A stretch of 53,895 bases of DNA, taken from positions 1-53,895 of the forward strand of contig NW_026970622.1 in assembly GCF_963678635.1 (NCBI RefSeq), in the 5' to 3' direction. The DNA is from Symsagittifera roscoffensis (taxonomy: Eukaryota > Xenacoelomorpha > Acoela > Convolutidae). Under the pieces are notes generated by a model. That model saw only the letters and a list, made by a program, of their open reading frames with translations, was not told where the DNA came from and made no database searches. Position 1 is the first letter of the stretch, and each line of letters starts with the position of its first letter. Made by a program: the position numbers and the translations under genes. Of this stretch, positions 20,096 to 29,067 are shown one piece after another.

Positions 20096-21712
20096 TTATG
20101 TGTCCAAATGCATCAAAGTGAACTCGGATCGTTCACTCAGATTTCTGATCACCTGATGTCCAGCCACTGAGATTATCGACTGTATCTTGGTTCCTTGCGG
20201 CACCATGCCGAACCTCTGACCGGAGATCACATTAAGTTCCATGCTCAAACTGCTTGGTGCTTTAGTTTCTTCGAACTCCGTCGCTTCGAAGGTATTCAGT
20301 TGCTCCTCAAGTTTCTCATTCTCCAGTTCAAGTCTCACTTTTTGTTCGATCTCTTTCGTCACCAGTTCCTGCTGCACCCTATACAGAGCATCCCTCGCGG
20401 CTGCCCTATAATCGATCTTGAAGTCATCAGCCGCAGTAGCTGGTTCCGGTTCACGTGTCTCCTCTGTTACCGCTTGCATTTTCTTTGCCGCCAGCTCTTG
20501 AGGTTTATCCTTTCTGCGTGCCTCTGCTTCACTCAAAAGTCGAGCCTTGCTGGCTTTCACTCCTGACAAAGCTTCTTCATGTCTTGGATGCTTGATGTCT
20601 GCCACTGCATCCCAGAATTGCGGACAATCTGATTTAAAATGACCTTCTAAGTTGCAAAAGAAACACCTCGGGCCGAATTTCGCAATTACTCCTCTCATGA
20701 AATCCTCATGGTCCAATTCTGACGCATCTTCGTCCTCGAGGCTAAAGCCTATTGCTTTCATGCCTTGTTTGTAAGCTGGGAATGCTGACACATGATGGTC
20801 CGTTGAACTGCAATTGGCACAAGAGTGTCTCTTGTCCATATCATCCCTCGGTTTGTACCAATTGTTCCCTTGGTTTGCTGGTCCGTTGTTAAAATTGCCA
20901 TAATTGTTCTTGTAGTATCCAGATCTTGAAGGAGGTTTCAACAAAAGATACTCTTTTGACTTGAGCCTCAACTCCTCTGGTGTTGGCGTATTGGTTGATA
21001 GTGGTGTGTAATGCGTTGCTAGCATCGGTCGAAGTTCATCATTCTTTACACCATCGATGAATTTTGAGGCTACGGCCAGGTTCATCCTTCGGTTTGACTC
21101 ATCCGGTTGGCTGCGTCTTCTCAGCATTTCCAAGTCATCGAGAAACTTGTCTATCGTTTCATCTTCTCGTTGCCTCCGTTTCTCGAAGCGCATCATCGCT
21201 TGGTGCCCCTGCACCCCTGATCCGAAACGGTTCAACAAGATTTCGAAGATTTTCTCAGCTGTGTCACGCTGATATTGCTTCTTGGCCATGACACAGTTCA
21301 GGGCTGTCCCTTCGAAGTTGCTGGTGAGCGCACTGCATTCCTGTCTCTCCGACAAGTCCTCTTCCTCGAAATGCAGCTTCATTACCTCTATCCAGGTACC
21401 AATACAGCCATCATATTCATCTTTATAGCATCTTGGTTTCTTAAAGACTCTTCTGGACTTCTCACTGCGTTCATTGGTTCTGGATAACCTTTTAAGGAAT
21501 GTCTCCAAAGACCTGTTTAGGGGTTCAAATGCTGTGGCCATTGCCGTAGCATCCCTTGAGTGTCCCGCCTGAGTGTCCTCACACCTCGTCAAAGGCTCTG
21601 TATGCGGTGCATCCCTGCAATCCGAATCGCCGTGAGTGTTTCCCGCATGATTCGGATTGCAGGGATGCACCGCATGATTCGGACTTCCCGCATGATTCGG
21701 ACTTTCCCGCAT
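20096..21712 (-). pseudogene. Gag, capsid and nucleocapsid part
   Basis: A gag-like helical capsid region covers about residues 65-265 (TFEGTALN-type block near NFEGTALNCVMAKKQYQRD). Two zinc knuckles follow. The first, near 296, has CANCSSTDHHVSAF with the last Cys replaced by Phe; copy 2 keeps the Cys. The second, near 348, is a canonical CFFCNLEGHFKSDC. A Glu/Lys-rich coiled segment leads into protease. The N-terminal 60 residues are distorted by a local duplication; in copy 2 this part is continuous with the upstream gag segment. It packages the element RNA in the cytoplasm. Confidence 0.82.
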
Positions 21713-21909
21713 GATTCGGACTTCTCACTGCGTTCATTGGTTCTGGATAACCTTGTAAGGAATGTCTCCAAAGACCTGTTTAGGGGTTCAAATGCTGTGG
21801 CCATTGCCGTAGCATCCCTTGAGTGTCCCGCCTGAGTGTCCTCACACCTCGTCAAAGGCTCTGTATGCGGTGCATCCCTGCAATCCGAACCGCCGTGAGT
21901 GTTTCCCGC
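21455..21909. repeat. 192-bp direct repeat in gag, offset 263 bp
   Basis: Segments 21455-21646 and 21718-21909 are nearly identical and repeat the gag junction region. The 71-bp spacer holds three short copies of CGCATGATTCGGA. Copy 2 has a single version, so this is a copy 1 duplication. It puts the two halves of gag out of frame. Confidence 0.85.
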
Positions 21910-23484
21910 TTAGCCCACATGACTCCTCCCCGGGCTGGCATGCCCCCTGTTACCGGAATCACTTCTCCCAGTCGCATGTGTGCCTCGCGTTGGTCGTTCA
22001 TTGGAGGTCTGTCTGTTCCCCGTTGAACTTGCTCTACTGTTCGGGCCCCATGTTCCATTACCCCTTGTGGCATAGCCTGATGAACTGCCCCTGCCTCTAG
22101 TGGATCCATACGTCTTCCACTTTTGATGCTCATTGAAGTTCACCCTCGGCTCCCTGCTGGGACCTCCCGAGTTCGGTTCTCCTTCTTTTGGTCCACTCTT
22201 GTTGCTTAGTAGCCCGTCCAACCTATCCATGATAGCCTGAGTACGCTTCTCCATCGTCGCGTCTATCTTTGTGTCAAGAGTCCCAAGAGACTGCTCTTGC
22301 TGCACTCTTAACTTCTCCATGTCATCTCTTAAGCGTAACTCTCGCTGTTCCGCTTCTCTTGTCATCCGCGACCAGTTCTTCGCCATGTGTTCATCCGTTC
22401 TTTCTTTCAAGCGTTTTTCGCTCCTGCCAACTTCTTGTCTATTGCGGTTTATTTCTTCCCGCAGACTATCTCTTTCAATGTGAACTGCCCTTTCTAGTTC
22501 ACTCATTCTTATGGACATCTGTTCATTTTGTTCTCCTAAACTGTCCATTATGTTGTTTAAGTCTTCCTCTAGTGCTGCCCCGTTATCCACGAGTGGCGTC
22601 ACTAGTGGTGGTGTAACCCTGTTGGTCCCAGGTAGCTTCGTGCTGGTCGAGATCCGGGCCTTGACTCTCTGCCTCGACGTCTTTTCATTATCCACCTCAG
22701 GATTCGCCAATGCGTTGTCTAGCCCTCTGTTTCTACTCTCTCCAGTTTGCGGCTCTGAATTTGTCATAATCGCGAATCCCCTCGACTGGCCCGGTGTGTT
22801 TGCCTCTTTGCTTATCGTTGTCACCACACCAAATTTGTCCATGGTTCCAGTCTCTCTTCCGACGTATGCCTCGTTCTCCTGGGTCGAACTATTGAGGCTG
22901 ACTTGAGACCCAAAGTCCCCTTGCTCTTCTTCGTCCTTTTCCTCCTGGGATTTACCTTCATTTCCTGCGCCTCCTCCCATGGTGAATGGGAAGATGTTTC
23001 CTAAGGTGTTCCTCATTCTTTCTGAGAACGAAGATGACGTTGTTTGTTTCTCAGTTCCGCCTGCCATCATAGTGTTGTCTGTTGGAGATCTTCTAGTTGC
23101 CGCTATTTCAGTTGAGATGTCGGACAGTTCCGACATCTCCTCTCGATCCAATGTCCCGGTGGAAGTGGCAAAATCATGGCCTTGTTCTACCGGAGTAGAT
23201 TCACTCGCCAGCCCTCTGCCCCTCCCTTCCAGTCCATGCACTTCCTGGTTGTCGTTCATGGCATGGTTCGTATTGACCTCCACTTCTAACAGTTCTTTTC
23301 GCTCTTCTGAGATCTTCTGACTCCTTGTTTCAACCATTTTGCCTGAAACCGTCTCCCCTTTGTCGATCCGGGCTCGTTTGATCCAATCCACCAAAGGATC
23401 GGTCATCGTTTTTCTTTGCTTCTCAGGTATGAATTTCCTAGAGCTATTACCTCGTTTAGGTATCCTTGACTTGTCTAGACTCAT
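21910..23484 (-). CDS. Gag, N-terminal coiled-coil and Gly/Arg-rich part
   Basis: It starts at an ATG (MSLDKSRIPKRG) that is also conserved in copies 2 and 3. The first 300 residues are polar and look disordered. A long heptad-rich coiled coil spans about 308-425 (MSELERAVHIERDSLREEI and onward) and would drive oligomerisation. The C-terminus (450-524) is rich in Gly, Arg, Ser, Asn and Thr with RGRG-type motifs, suggesting RNA binding. The stop at 21910 sits beside the local duplication; copy 2 continues into the capsid part. The ancestral gag was therefore probably one chain of about 1,000 residues, with an unusual N-terminal extension. Confidence 0.78.
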   Translation of the reverse strand: MSLDKSRIPKRGNSSRKFIPEKQRKTMTDPLVDWIKRARIDKGETVSGKMVETRSQKISEERKELLEVEVNTNHAMNDNQEVHGLEGRGRGLASESTPVEQGHDFATSTGTLDREEMSELSDISTEIAATRRSPTDNTMMAGGTEKQTTSSSFSERMRNTLGNIFPFTMGGGAGNEGKSQEEKDEEEQGDFGSQVSLNSSTQENEAYVGRETGTMDKFGVVTTISKEANTPGQSRGFAIMTNSEPQTGESRNRGLDNALANPEVDNEKTSRQRVKARISTSTKLPGTNRVTPPLVTPLVDNGAALEEDLNNIMDSLGEQNEQMSIRMSELERAVHIERDSLREEINRNRQEVGRSEKRLKERTDEHMAKNWSRMTREAEQRELRLRDDMEKLRVQQEQSLGTLDTKIDATMEKRTQAIMDRLDGLLSNKSGPKEGEPNSGGPSREPRVNFNEHQKWKTYGSTRGRGSSSGYATRGNGTWGPNSRASSTGNRQTSNERPTRGTHATGRSDSGNRGHASPGRSHVG

Positions 23485-23899
23485 TCTATATCTGTCACTT
23501 CTTAATGCCTATACACTTAATTTGATTGCTAGTGACCTTATAGTTTTACTACCAATAAAATGACACAACACAATAAATTTCACAAGATTCTATAAAATAG
23601 TGATCACGAATCCTTGTACGTTATCAGAGTACAGTTTGTATATAATTTATTCACACTAACCGATTATCGGTCGTATGATTTGGAAACTAGCACAATATGA
23701 TGTTATCAGTCAATTTAAAAGATAGTGTACTCACTACCCAATCAAGCACAATTTATGTTGATTTAAAATCAAAAACAAAAAAAATATATAATGACAGAAT
23801 ATGAATATCTCTATAGAAAAAAACGTATGTGTCCTGTACTTTTAGTCGGTCGCAGTACAATAGTCGAACTTATTTCTTTAAAGAAAAAGCTTTCCCTGC

Positions 23900-23914
23900 T
23901 TGGTGCTGCACCAA
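23900..23914. repeat. 15-bp palindrome TTGGTGCTGCACCAA
   Basis: Seven-base arms around one central base. It is conserved exactly in copy 3 (51815-51829) and with one mismatch in copy 2 (45496-45510). It shares the GTGCWGCAC core with the leader palindrome at 25567. Confidence 0.6.
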
Positions 23915-24259
23915 ACAGACAAAATTTGAAAGCAGTAATTTTTTCAAGTGGGCGTCTATTGCACCCACCGAGTACTGTGTTGACTATCTGCCTTCGGACT
24001 GCCCGAGCTAGACCTACTAAAATCCTCAGGGCAGTCACTTTTCACAAAAACGTATTGGGTTTCAATCCACACCAATGAATTACGCTCTTTTTAGTTTAGA
24101 CTTATTGTCGCGAATATCCGAGTTCGGACCTGTTTTGTTTTGGTCTGGTTCTTATTGAAAGGCAAGTTACCAGTGCAGTCACTGATTCCTAGCCTGTCCG
24201 CTAATAACCTAATACCTCTCACTTTAGTCTTTCTTCCGTCTACCTAAGTCCTTTAATAA

Positions 24260-24485
24260 AATAATACCCCTCCGGATTGGCGCAAATAGGACCCTTCCGG
24301 ACTAACAAAATCTAGACCCCTCCGGATTGGGATCCCTCTGAGTTAGTTAATATAAGACCCCTCCGGATTTGGACCCCTCCGATTTAGCAACTATAAGACC
24401 CCTCCGGATTCGGACCCCTCCTAATTTGAGAAGAAAAAAAAATTTGACCCCTCCGGATTGGGAGCCCTCCGATTTTGTAAAAGTA
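24260..24485 (-). repeat. TCCGGA minisatellite in the leader
   Basis: About seven imperfect units of roughly 26-35 bp, each with cccctccggattgg (CAATCCGGAGGGG in sense). The array is shorter in copy 2 (45577-45716) and longer in copy 3 (52175-52445), so it varies in copy number. Confidence 0.8.
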
Positions 24486-24719
24486 GCTTTTCGGAGATTT
24501 CCTTCTTTCAACCTATACCCCTCCGGATACGTTCTCCTATAAAATTTTGCTTTTTCAATTAACTAGGAAGAGTATTTAATGCTTTCCTAGACCCTTCCGG
24601 ATTGAAGTTAAGCCTCTTATTTGACAATTCACGCTAACGGTGAAGGGTCTTATCGCTCGCCTAACTTCGGCTCGATTAAGGTTTTTATGTGCCTTTAGCC
24701 TTCCCTTTTCGTCTAGAAC

Positions 24720-25255
24720 AGCCTAGAGTTACTTTATTCAACCGCTATTACCTTTTGGTAGGGGTATAAGGGCTTTTCTAAAAGAAATCTATAAAACGTG
24801 AAGGGTGTACCCTTTCAAATTGAGGAATTTGCGCAACTGGATATGCCCAGTAATTCCAAAGCTATTAGCCAAAACGTCTTTTTTCTAAAGTCAAGAAATT
24901 TCTCTCTTATAGGTTCCGCCTAACTTTCTCCGCAATTCTGGTCCTTTCGACCTAAAAATTATTAATCCGAGCTCAGAAGGCCTATACTCTTCTAGTTCAA
25001 TGCAAAAGACCCGATCTAAAACGCTTTAGTTGAAAAATTTTGCGAAAAACTATGCTACCTGTACCCCTCCGGATTGATGAATCCACCAAATCAAACACGT
25101 TAAGTTCAATTTCTCTGCATCCGGGAAGGCTTTCGGGTAGCGGGTTTTAAAACTTGTAGATTCACTAGTGGACGTTGTCCGAATAACTGTTTTTACTGTT
25201 CTAACTTAAAAATCACGAAAATTTGGTTTTTTGTTCCAAATTAGTTCCAACCACT
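24720..25255 (-). repeat. Leader block nearly identical to copy 2
   Basis: It matches 45957-46588 with about five to seven substitutions plus one 95-bp gap, while sequence on both sides differs by roughly 12-15 percent. Copy 3 differs here as much as elsewhere. Confidence 0.8.
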
Positions 25256-25566
25256 TCCAAACTAAACTTAACCGGTTCTATCTATTGTAGTAGTGCAGTT
25301 GCAATGTAACACACTAATTTAGCGCTTTTTTTCGTTTCAAAAATTATCGATATCTCAAAAATCGCGACTTGTGGGGGGATCAAAATATCGCTATTTTGAC
25401 CCTAAAAACCGGTCTGCTTTCTGTGTTTTTCACTGAAAAACGGTATAAGAGTATTAATATAGACTATATTAGTAATAATATTAGTAATACTATACCCCTC
25501 CGGGTTTGTTTAATATCCGAATTAAGGTGCTTAACTCGGATAATCGCAGTTCGGTGAAGGGTCACT

Positions 25567-25581
25567 ACAGTGCAGCACTGT
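25567..25581. repeat. 15-bp palindrome ACAGTGCAGCACTGT
   Basis: Seven-base arms, one central base. Conserved at 46900-46914 and 53690-53704 with central T, always followed by cgagcccc. Degraded inverted versions lie near 29780 and 50500. A self-complementary loop of this kind could serve RNA dimerisation or DNA binding. Confidence 0.6.
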
Positions 25582-25947
25582 CGAGCCCCCTACAGATTAC
25601 TATCTTACTTTTTGTACCAAAAGGGATACAAAACTTGTTAACGATACCCAACAGTCGATTGTTGTTGTCGTTGAGCCCCTTCTTGTTGCTCCTTGTACTG
25701 CTTGCCGGATCAGTCTTCTCCCAAGACCCTTCCGAATTGAGCGCAAATCAGCTGACCCTCTCGGATTGAGCGCAATTTATCATTAACGTGCTTAAATGCT
25801 CAAATAACCCTACAGTACAAGCCTCACAAACAGGCTACAAAACTGATCGTAACAATCCTGACTGATATAAATGCCTGTAACAACAATATATCTATCAACA
25901 ACAACGGGGGGGGCCGGATCACATCTTGTCTGGGGGGTTGATTTCTA

Positions 25948-26055
25948 CTGATTTTTTACGTTTTTTTTTTACTGTTTTTGGTTTTTTCGGTTATTTTTTA
26001 TTTTTTTGTTTTTCTTGGGTACTATACTACTTTTTGTTTGGTTTTATCTATATCT
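25948..26055 (-). repeat. T-rich (sense A-rich) tract
   Basis: A low-complexity run of T with TTTTTGGTTTTTTCGG-type words. It is present at the same leader position in copy 2 (47288-47403) and inverted at 29335-29425, 49385-49475 and 50030-50112. Confidence 0.7.
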
Positions 26056-26300
26056 TTAAGTGTTTTTGGTCACAAACCTCTTAGGGAACGAGGGAATGGC
26101 CGATCCCCCCACCCTTCCTGGTTCGTGAATTTTCGGTCTTAACTAAGTTAAAAAGCTATTCACGGTAATCCGGAAGGCTTCCGCTTTCCAAACTACCCTT
26201 CCGCCCCGGCGGTTTAGGCCTATTAAGGACGTTAATGTGAGCATCCGCTCGGCGCGGAGTGCTCGTTAACGGTTCTGCCGGTCATGATGTTAAAAAAGAA

Positions 26301-26318
26301 TAACACCCAGGAGCGCCA
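26301..26318 (-). other. Candidate primer-binding site
   Basis: In sense, 12 bases after the LTR end, the sequence reads TGGCGCTCCTGGGTGTTA. TGG at the start fits complementarity to a tRNA 3' CCA, and the site recurs in every leader (47564-47581, near 49114, near 49750, near 29079). The spacing is larger than usual and the part facing the T-loop does not match the tRNA consensus, so the primer is uncertain. Confidence 0.4.
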
Positions 26319-26611
26319 TAAAAACATGTATGTAACATTCGCCCGGAAGATACATATCGACGGAAAATAAAACTAAGTCCTAAGACGACTGGCTAACGTC
26401 TAAACAGAGCTTTATATGCTTTTCACCGTCTCTACCAAGCCAGTACTTTTCGGTGGTCTTTTCTAACATCGGGTCGACAAAAAACGTTACTGCTTTCGGC
26501 TTCGGTCAAAACACTCAAATTAACTTAATTACATGCAGAAATAGTGAGCTCATGGCTGGGTCTCAGTATCCCCAGACCAAGAGGTCACTCCTAAAAATAG
26601 GGCTTTTACTA

Positions 26612-26617
26612 TTTATT
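26612..26617 (-). terminator. Candidate polyadenylation signal in the LTR
   Basis: AATAAA on the minus strand, about 150 bases downstream of the TATA-like box. This is a plausible arrangement for defining the LTR R region. Confidence 0.4.
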
Positions 26618-26768
26618 ATATTACTATTGTTTTTGTTCAGTAGATAAAAATCATCATCTCCATCGAAGATGGATCAACCCTTTCCCCCAACTCCTAGATT
26701 CTCATCCTTATCAAAATGAATCCAGTTGTTAATTAAATTCAAATCAGGACTTGACAGGAAGCTAAAAG

Positions 26769-26776
26769 TTTATATA
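26769..26776 (-). promoter_or_regulatory. TATA box in the LTR
   Basis: TATATAAA on the minus strand in the middle of the LTR. It is conserved at the same place in the LTRs of copy 2 (48029-48036, and TATAAAA at 33209-33215) and in copy 1's 3' LTR near 3100. Confidence 0.6.
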
Positions 26777-26803
26777 AAAGGATAAAAGTTTCAGTCCCAA
26801 AAC

Positions 26804-26868
26804 CCTTCCGGATTCTTGAATCCACTGAATCAAGCACGTTAAACTTGACTTTTCCGTAATCCGGAAGG
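26804..26868. repeat. Inverted repeat CCTTCCGGATT...AATCCGGAAGG upstream of TATA
   Basis: Two 11-base arms (26804-26814 and 26858-26868) separated by 43 bases. In copy 2's 3' LTR the arms are CCCTCCGG (33243-33250) and CCGGAGGG (33289-33296): both sides changed together and pairing is kept. Confidence 0.65.
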
Positions 26869-27224
26869 CTGTCTTCCATCCTTGCGACACAATTGTTGCA
26901 ACTCGGAACGTTCTCTGTCAACTCCTTGATTTGTTGTCGTTTCTTGACCACAATTTCTGTTCTTCTCGCAATCGCTACTAATATTATTCTGTTTCCTTTT
27001 AGCTTTTCTGCCAAAATGGCCGTTTCTGACGTTTCTCAGAAATGTTACGTCATCACTTCGAAAATTTTAAATTTTAAAATACGGGAATATCCTGACCTTC
27101 ACCGTTCTGCTGATCATCCGAATAACGTCGTTAATCCTTCAAAATCATTAACTCGGAAGGTTCACTGCTAAAATTTTCAAATCTGCAGAGATTGCATTTT
27201 GGCACATTCTGGTCGAATGTCACA

Positions 27225-27239
27225 AATTAGGGTAAAGTA
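27225..27239. other. Spacer between elements
   Basis: Fifteen bases between the 5' LTR of copy 1 and the first truncated LTR of the old plus-strand copy. Nothing is recognisable. Confidence 0.4.
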
Positions 27240-27350
27240 TGTGCAATTCGACCTGAACGACTTCGAAAACTGCATGTCATTGCGTCATTAACGAAAATTT
27301 TTGGAGCAGATACGCTGTTTTTGAAGATTAGCAGTCTTAATTGTTAAACT
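27240..27350 (+). repeat. Truncated LTR start, plus orientation
   Basis: It begins tgtgcaattcgacctgaacg, a decayed form of the LTR start TGTGACATTCGACCAGAATG, and stops where the next LTR begins. By eye its 110 bases align with the first bases of that LTR. Confidence 0.5.
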
Positions 27351-28173
27351 TGTGACATTCGACCAGAATGATCGAAATGCATGTCCACGAAATTTTTTGG
27401 CTGTGGGAAAATTGGCTGTTTCGAACGATTGGTAGTGTTTATCGTTTAAGTGAACGTATTTGTAGAGACTAATTTGGAGTGACGAAATAATTTTCGAATT
27501 AGGCGTGCAATGACACGTAACAATTTTATTTTCGCGACCAGTGAAATCTCAAAAATCAGAACCACGATTTTCGTTGATAAAAACTGTTCGGAGTACTCGG
27601 AGTTGTAACGATTGTGCACCTACAATCGTTACAGAGCTATTCCCGAGAATCAGGGGGGTTATTAGGACGATTTTGCTACCCTTTCTGGTCGTCAAGACAG
27701 CTCTTCGACCGGATTCGGATAATCCGATAAGGGTCTTGGGAAAAGACTTCAAACTTTCAGCATCCTCGAATATCCTGAAATGAAATAAATAGCATCAAGT
27801 TCCTTTGAAGATAATGAGAAGATAGGAGTTGAGGGAAAGTGTTGATCCATCTCCGAGGGATTTGATGATTTTTATCTACTGAACAAAAATAATAGTAATA
27901 TGATAACAAGTAGCAGCCCTGTTCTTAGGAGTGACCTCGTGTTCTGGTGATACTGGAACCCAGCCAGGAGCACACTAGTTTTGCATGTAACTATGTTGCT
28001 TTGCGTGGTTTGGCCGATAGCCTTCAAGCTGTAACGACTTTGTCGACCCGATGTTAATGAAGCATTAATTGAACCTGCTTTGGTAGAGACGGTTAAAAGC
28101 AATTAAAGCTGTGTTTAGACTCAAGCCAGTCGCTTTAATAAACATCGGTATGTACTTCCGGGCGAATGTTACA
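27351..28173 (+). repeat. Old LTR, plus orientation, first of a tandem pair
   Basis: It runs from TGTGACATTCGACCAGAATG to GGGCGAATGTTACA, with the polypyrimidine/TATA region in inverse orientation to copies 1 and 2. Heavily mutated. Confidence 0.8.
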
Positions 28174-28174
28174 A

Positions 28175-29067
28175 TGTGCTACTCGACCAGAATGCCGCCA
28201 AAAAATTGTCTTTCGAAACGAATTTTATTGAAAGTAGTTCAAATGTACGAAAGAGCGGTTTCGATGATGAACGGTCTTATTGGACAAAATGAATGAAATG
28301 GGAAGAAACATTTTGAGCTGACATGCTTATTTTCAAAAATTCGTTCAAAAAAAGACAGGACCTTTTTTATTTTTCGCGAGAACCATGAGACCGCGAGAAT
28401 CATAACAACAAGTTTTGCTTAGAAAGAACAGACAGAACGCGGCAATACGCATTTAAAAAATTACAGTCGAGGATACTGGCGGAAGAGCGATACAATCGTT
28501 ACAATGTAATTCCCGAGAATCAGGAGGGCTATTCGGAAGAGCTTGCTGCCCTTCCAGGTCGACAACAAGACAGCTCTTCGAACGGATTCAAGAATCCGGA
28601 AAGGTCTTGTGAAAAGACTGGAAACAGATTTTAAATAAAATTTAGCTTCCTGGTGTGTCCTAAATTGAATTAATTAACAACAACTTCGTTTTCAGATAAT
28701 GAGAAGCTAGGAGTTGAGGGAAAGGGTATGATGTGTACTATCTACTGAACAGAAACAATAGTAAGATATTATTTGAGTATTAGACCAGTTCTTAGGAGTA
28801 ACCTCGTCTCGTGGTCTGGGGATGCTGAGACCCAGCCATGTGCTCACAATTTTCGCATTTAACTAAGTTAATTTAAGCGGTTTGGCCGTTAGCCTCAAAA
28901 ATTAATGATTTTTGCCGACCCCATGTTAATGATCCGCACATTGAACTGAAGATCCGCACATTGAACAGAGTCAGCTAAAAGCATGTAAAGCTTTGTTCAG
29001 GCGCTAGTCAGTCATTTTAGACCTAGCTTCCTTTACCGTCGGTATGAACTTCCGGACAATTTTTACA
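28175..29067 (+). repeat. Old LTR, plus orientation, second of the pair
   Basis: It starts tgtgctactcgaccagaatg one base after the previous LTR ends, and ends cttccggacaatttttaca. It is followed by a primer-binding-site-like tggcgcgcc and leader sequence, so it is the functional 5' side of the decayed copy. Confidence 0.75.

Larger units (their letters stand above)
23485..26330 (-). other. Long 5' leader of copy 1
   Basis: 2.85 kb between the 5' LTR and gag. No conserved sense ORF is evident. Related leaders lie at 45125-47593 and 51413-53895 and, inverted, at 29068-30285 and 49100-50530. It holds a TCCGGA minisatellite, two short palindromes, a T-rich tract (A-rich in sense) and a block almost identical between copies 1 and 2. 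A leader this long suggests packaging, dimerisation or splicing signals. Confidence 0.75.
62..27224 (-). mobile_element. Giant Ty3/gypsy-like LTR retrotransposon, copy 1
   Basis: The 62-259/2849-3587 and 26331-27224 segments are near-identical direct repeats starting TGTAACATTCG and ending CGAATGTCACA on the plus strand, so they are paired LTRs. Between them, on the minus strand, lie gag, protease (DTG), RT, RNase H, zinc-binding and DDE integrase, a macro-like domain and an SGNH-led second polyprotein. Order PR-RT-RH-IN and the GPF module after integrase fit the Ty3/gypsy group. The total is 27.16 kb, or about 24.6 kb without the nested Penelope-like element. The coding frames carry several stops and frameshifts, so this copy is not autonomous as it stands. 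I do not recognise a named family. Confidence 0.9.
26331..27224 (-). repeat. 5' LTR of copy 1
   Basis: An 894-bp LTR with an imperfect 11-bp terminal inverted repeat (TGTAACATTCG / CGAATGTCACA). It differs from the 3' LTR of the same copy by few bases and one 35-40 bp gap near 26883, which implies a recent insertion despite the broken frames. Confidence 0.92.

Noticed and set aside
23791-24078. Plus-strand ORF in the leader with a similar one in copy 3 (51745-52047)
   Set aside because: It lies antisense to the element, is truncated in copy 2 and has no recognisable motif. Similarity follows from the conserved leader.
24242-24485. CRISPR-like array
   Set aside because: Units are degenerate, of uneven length and without distinct spacers, in a eukaryotic retroelement leader. 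It is a minisatellite.
57-27229. Target-site duplication around copy 1
   Set aside because: The flanks aaaat and aatta share only three bases in register, too little to claim.
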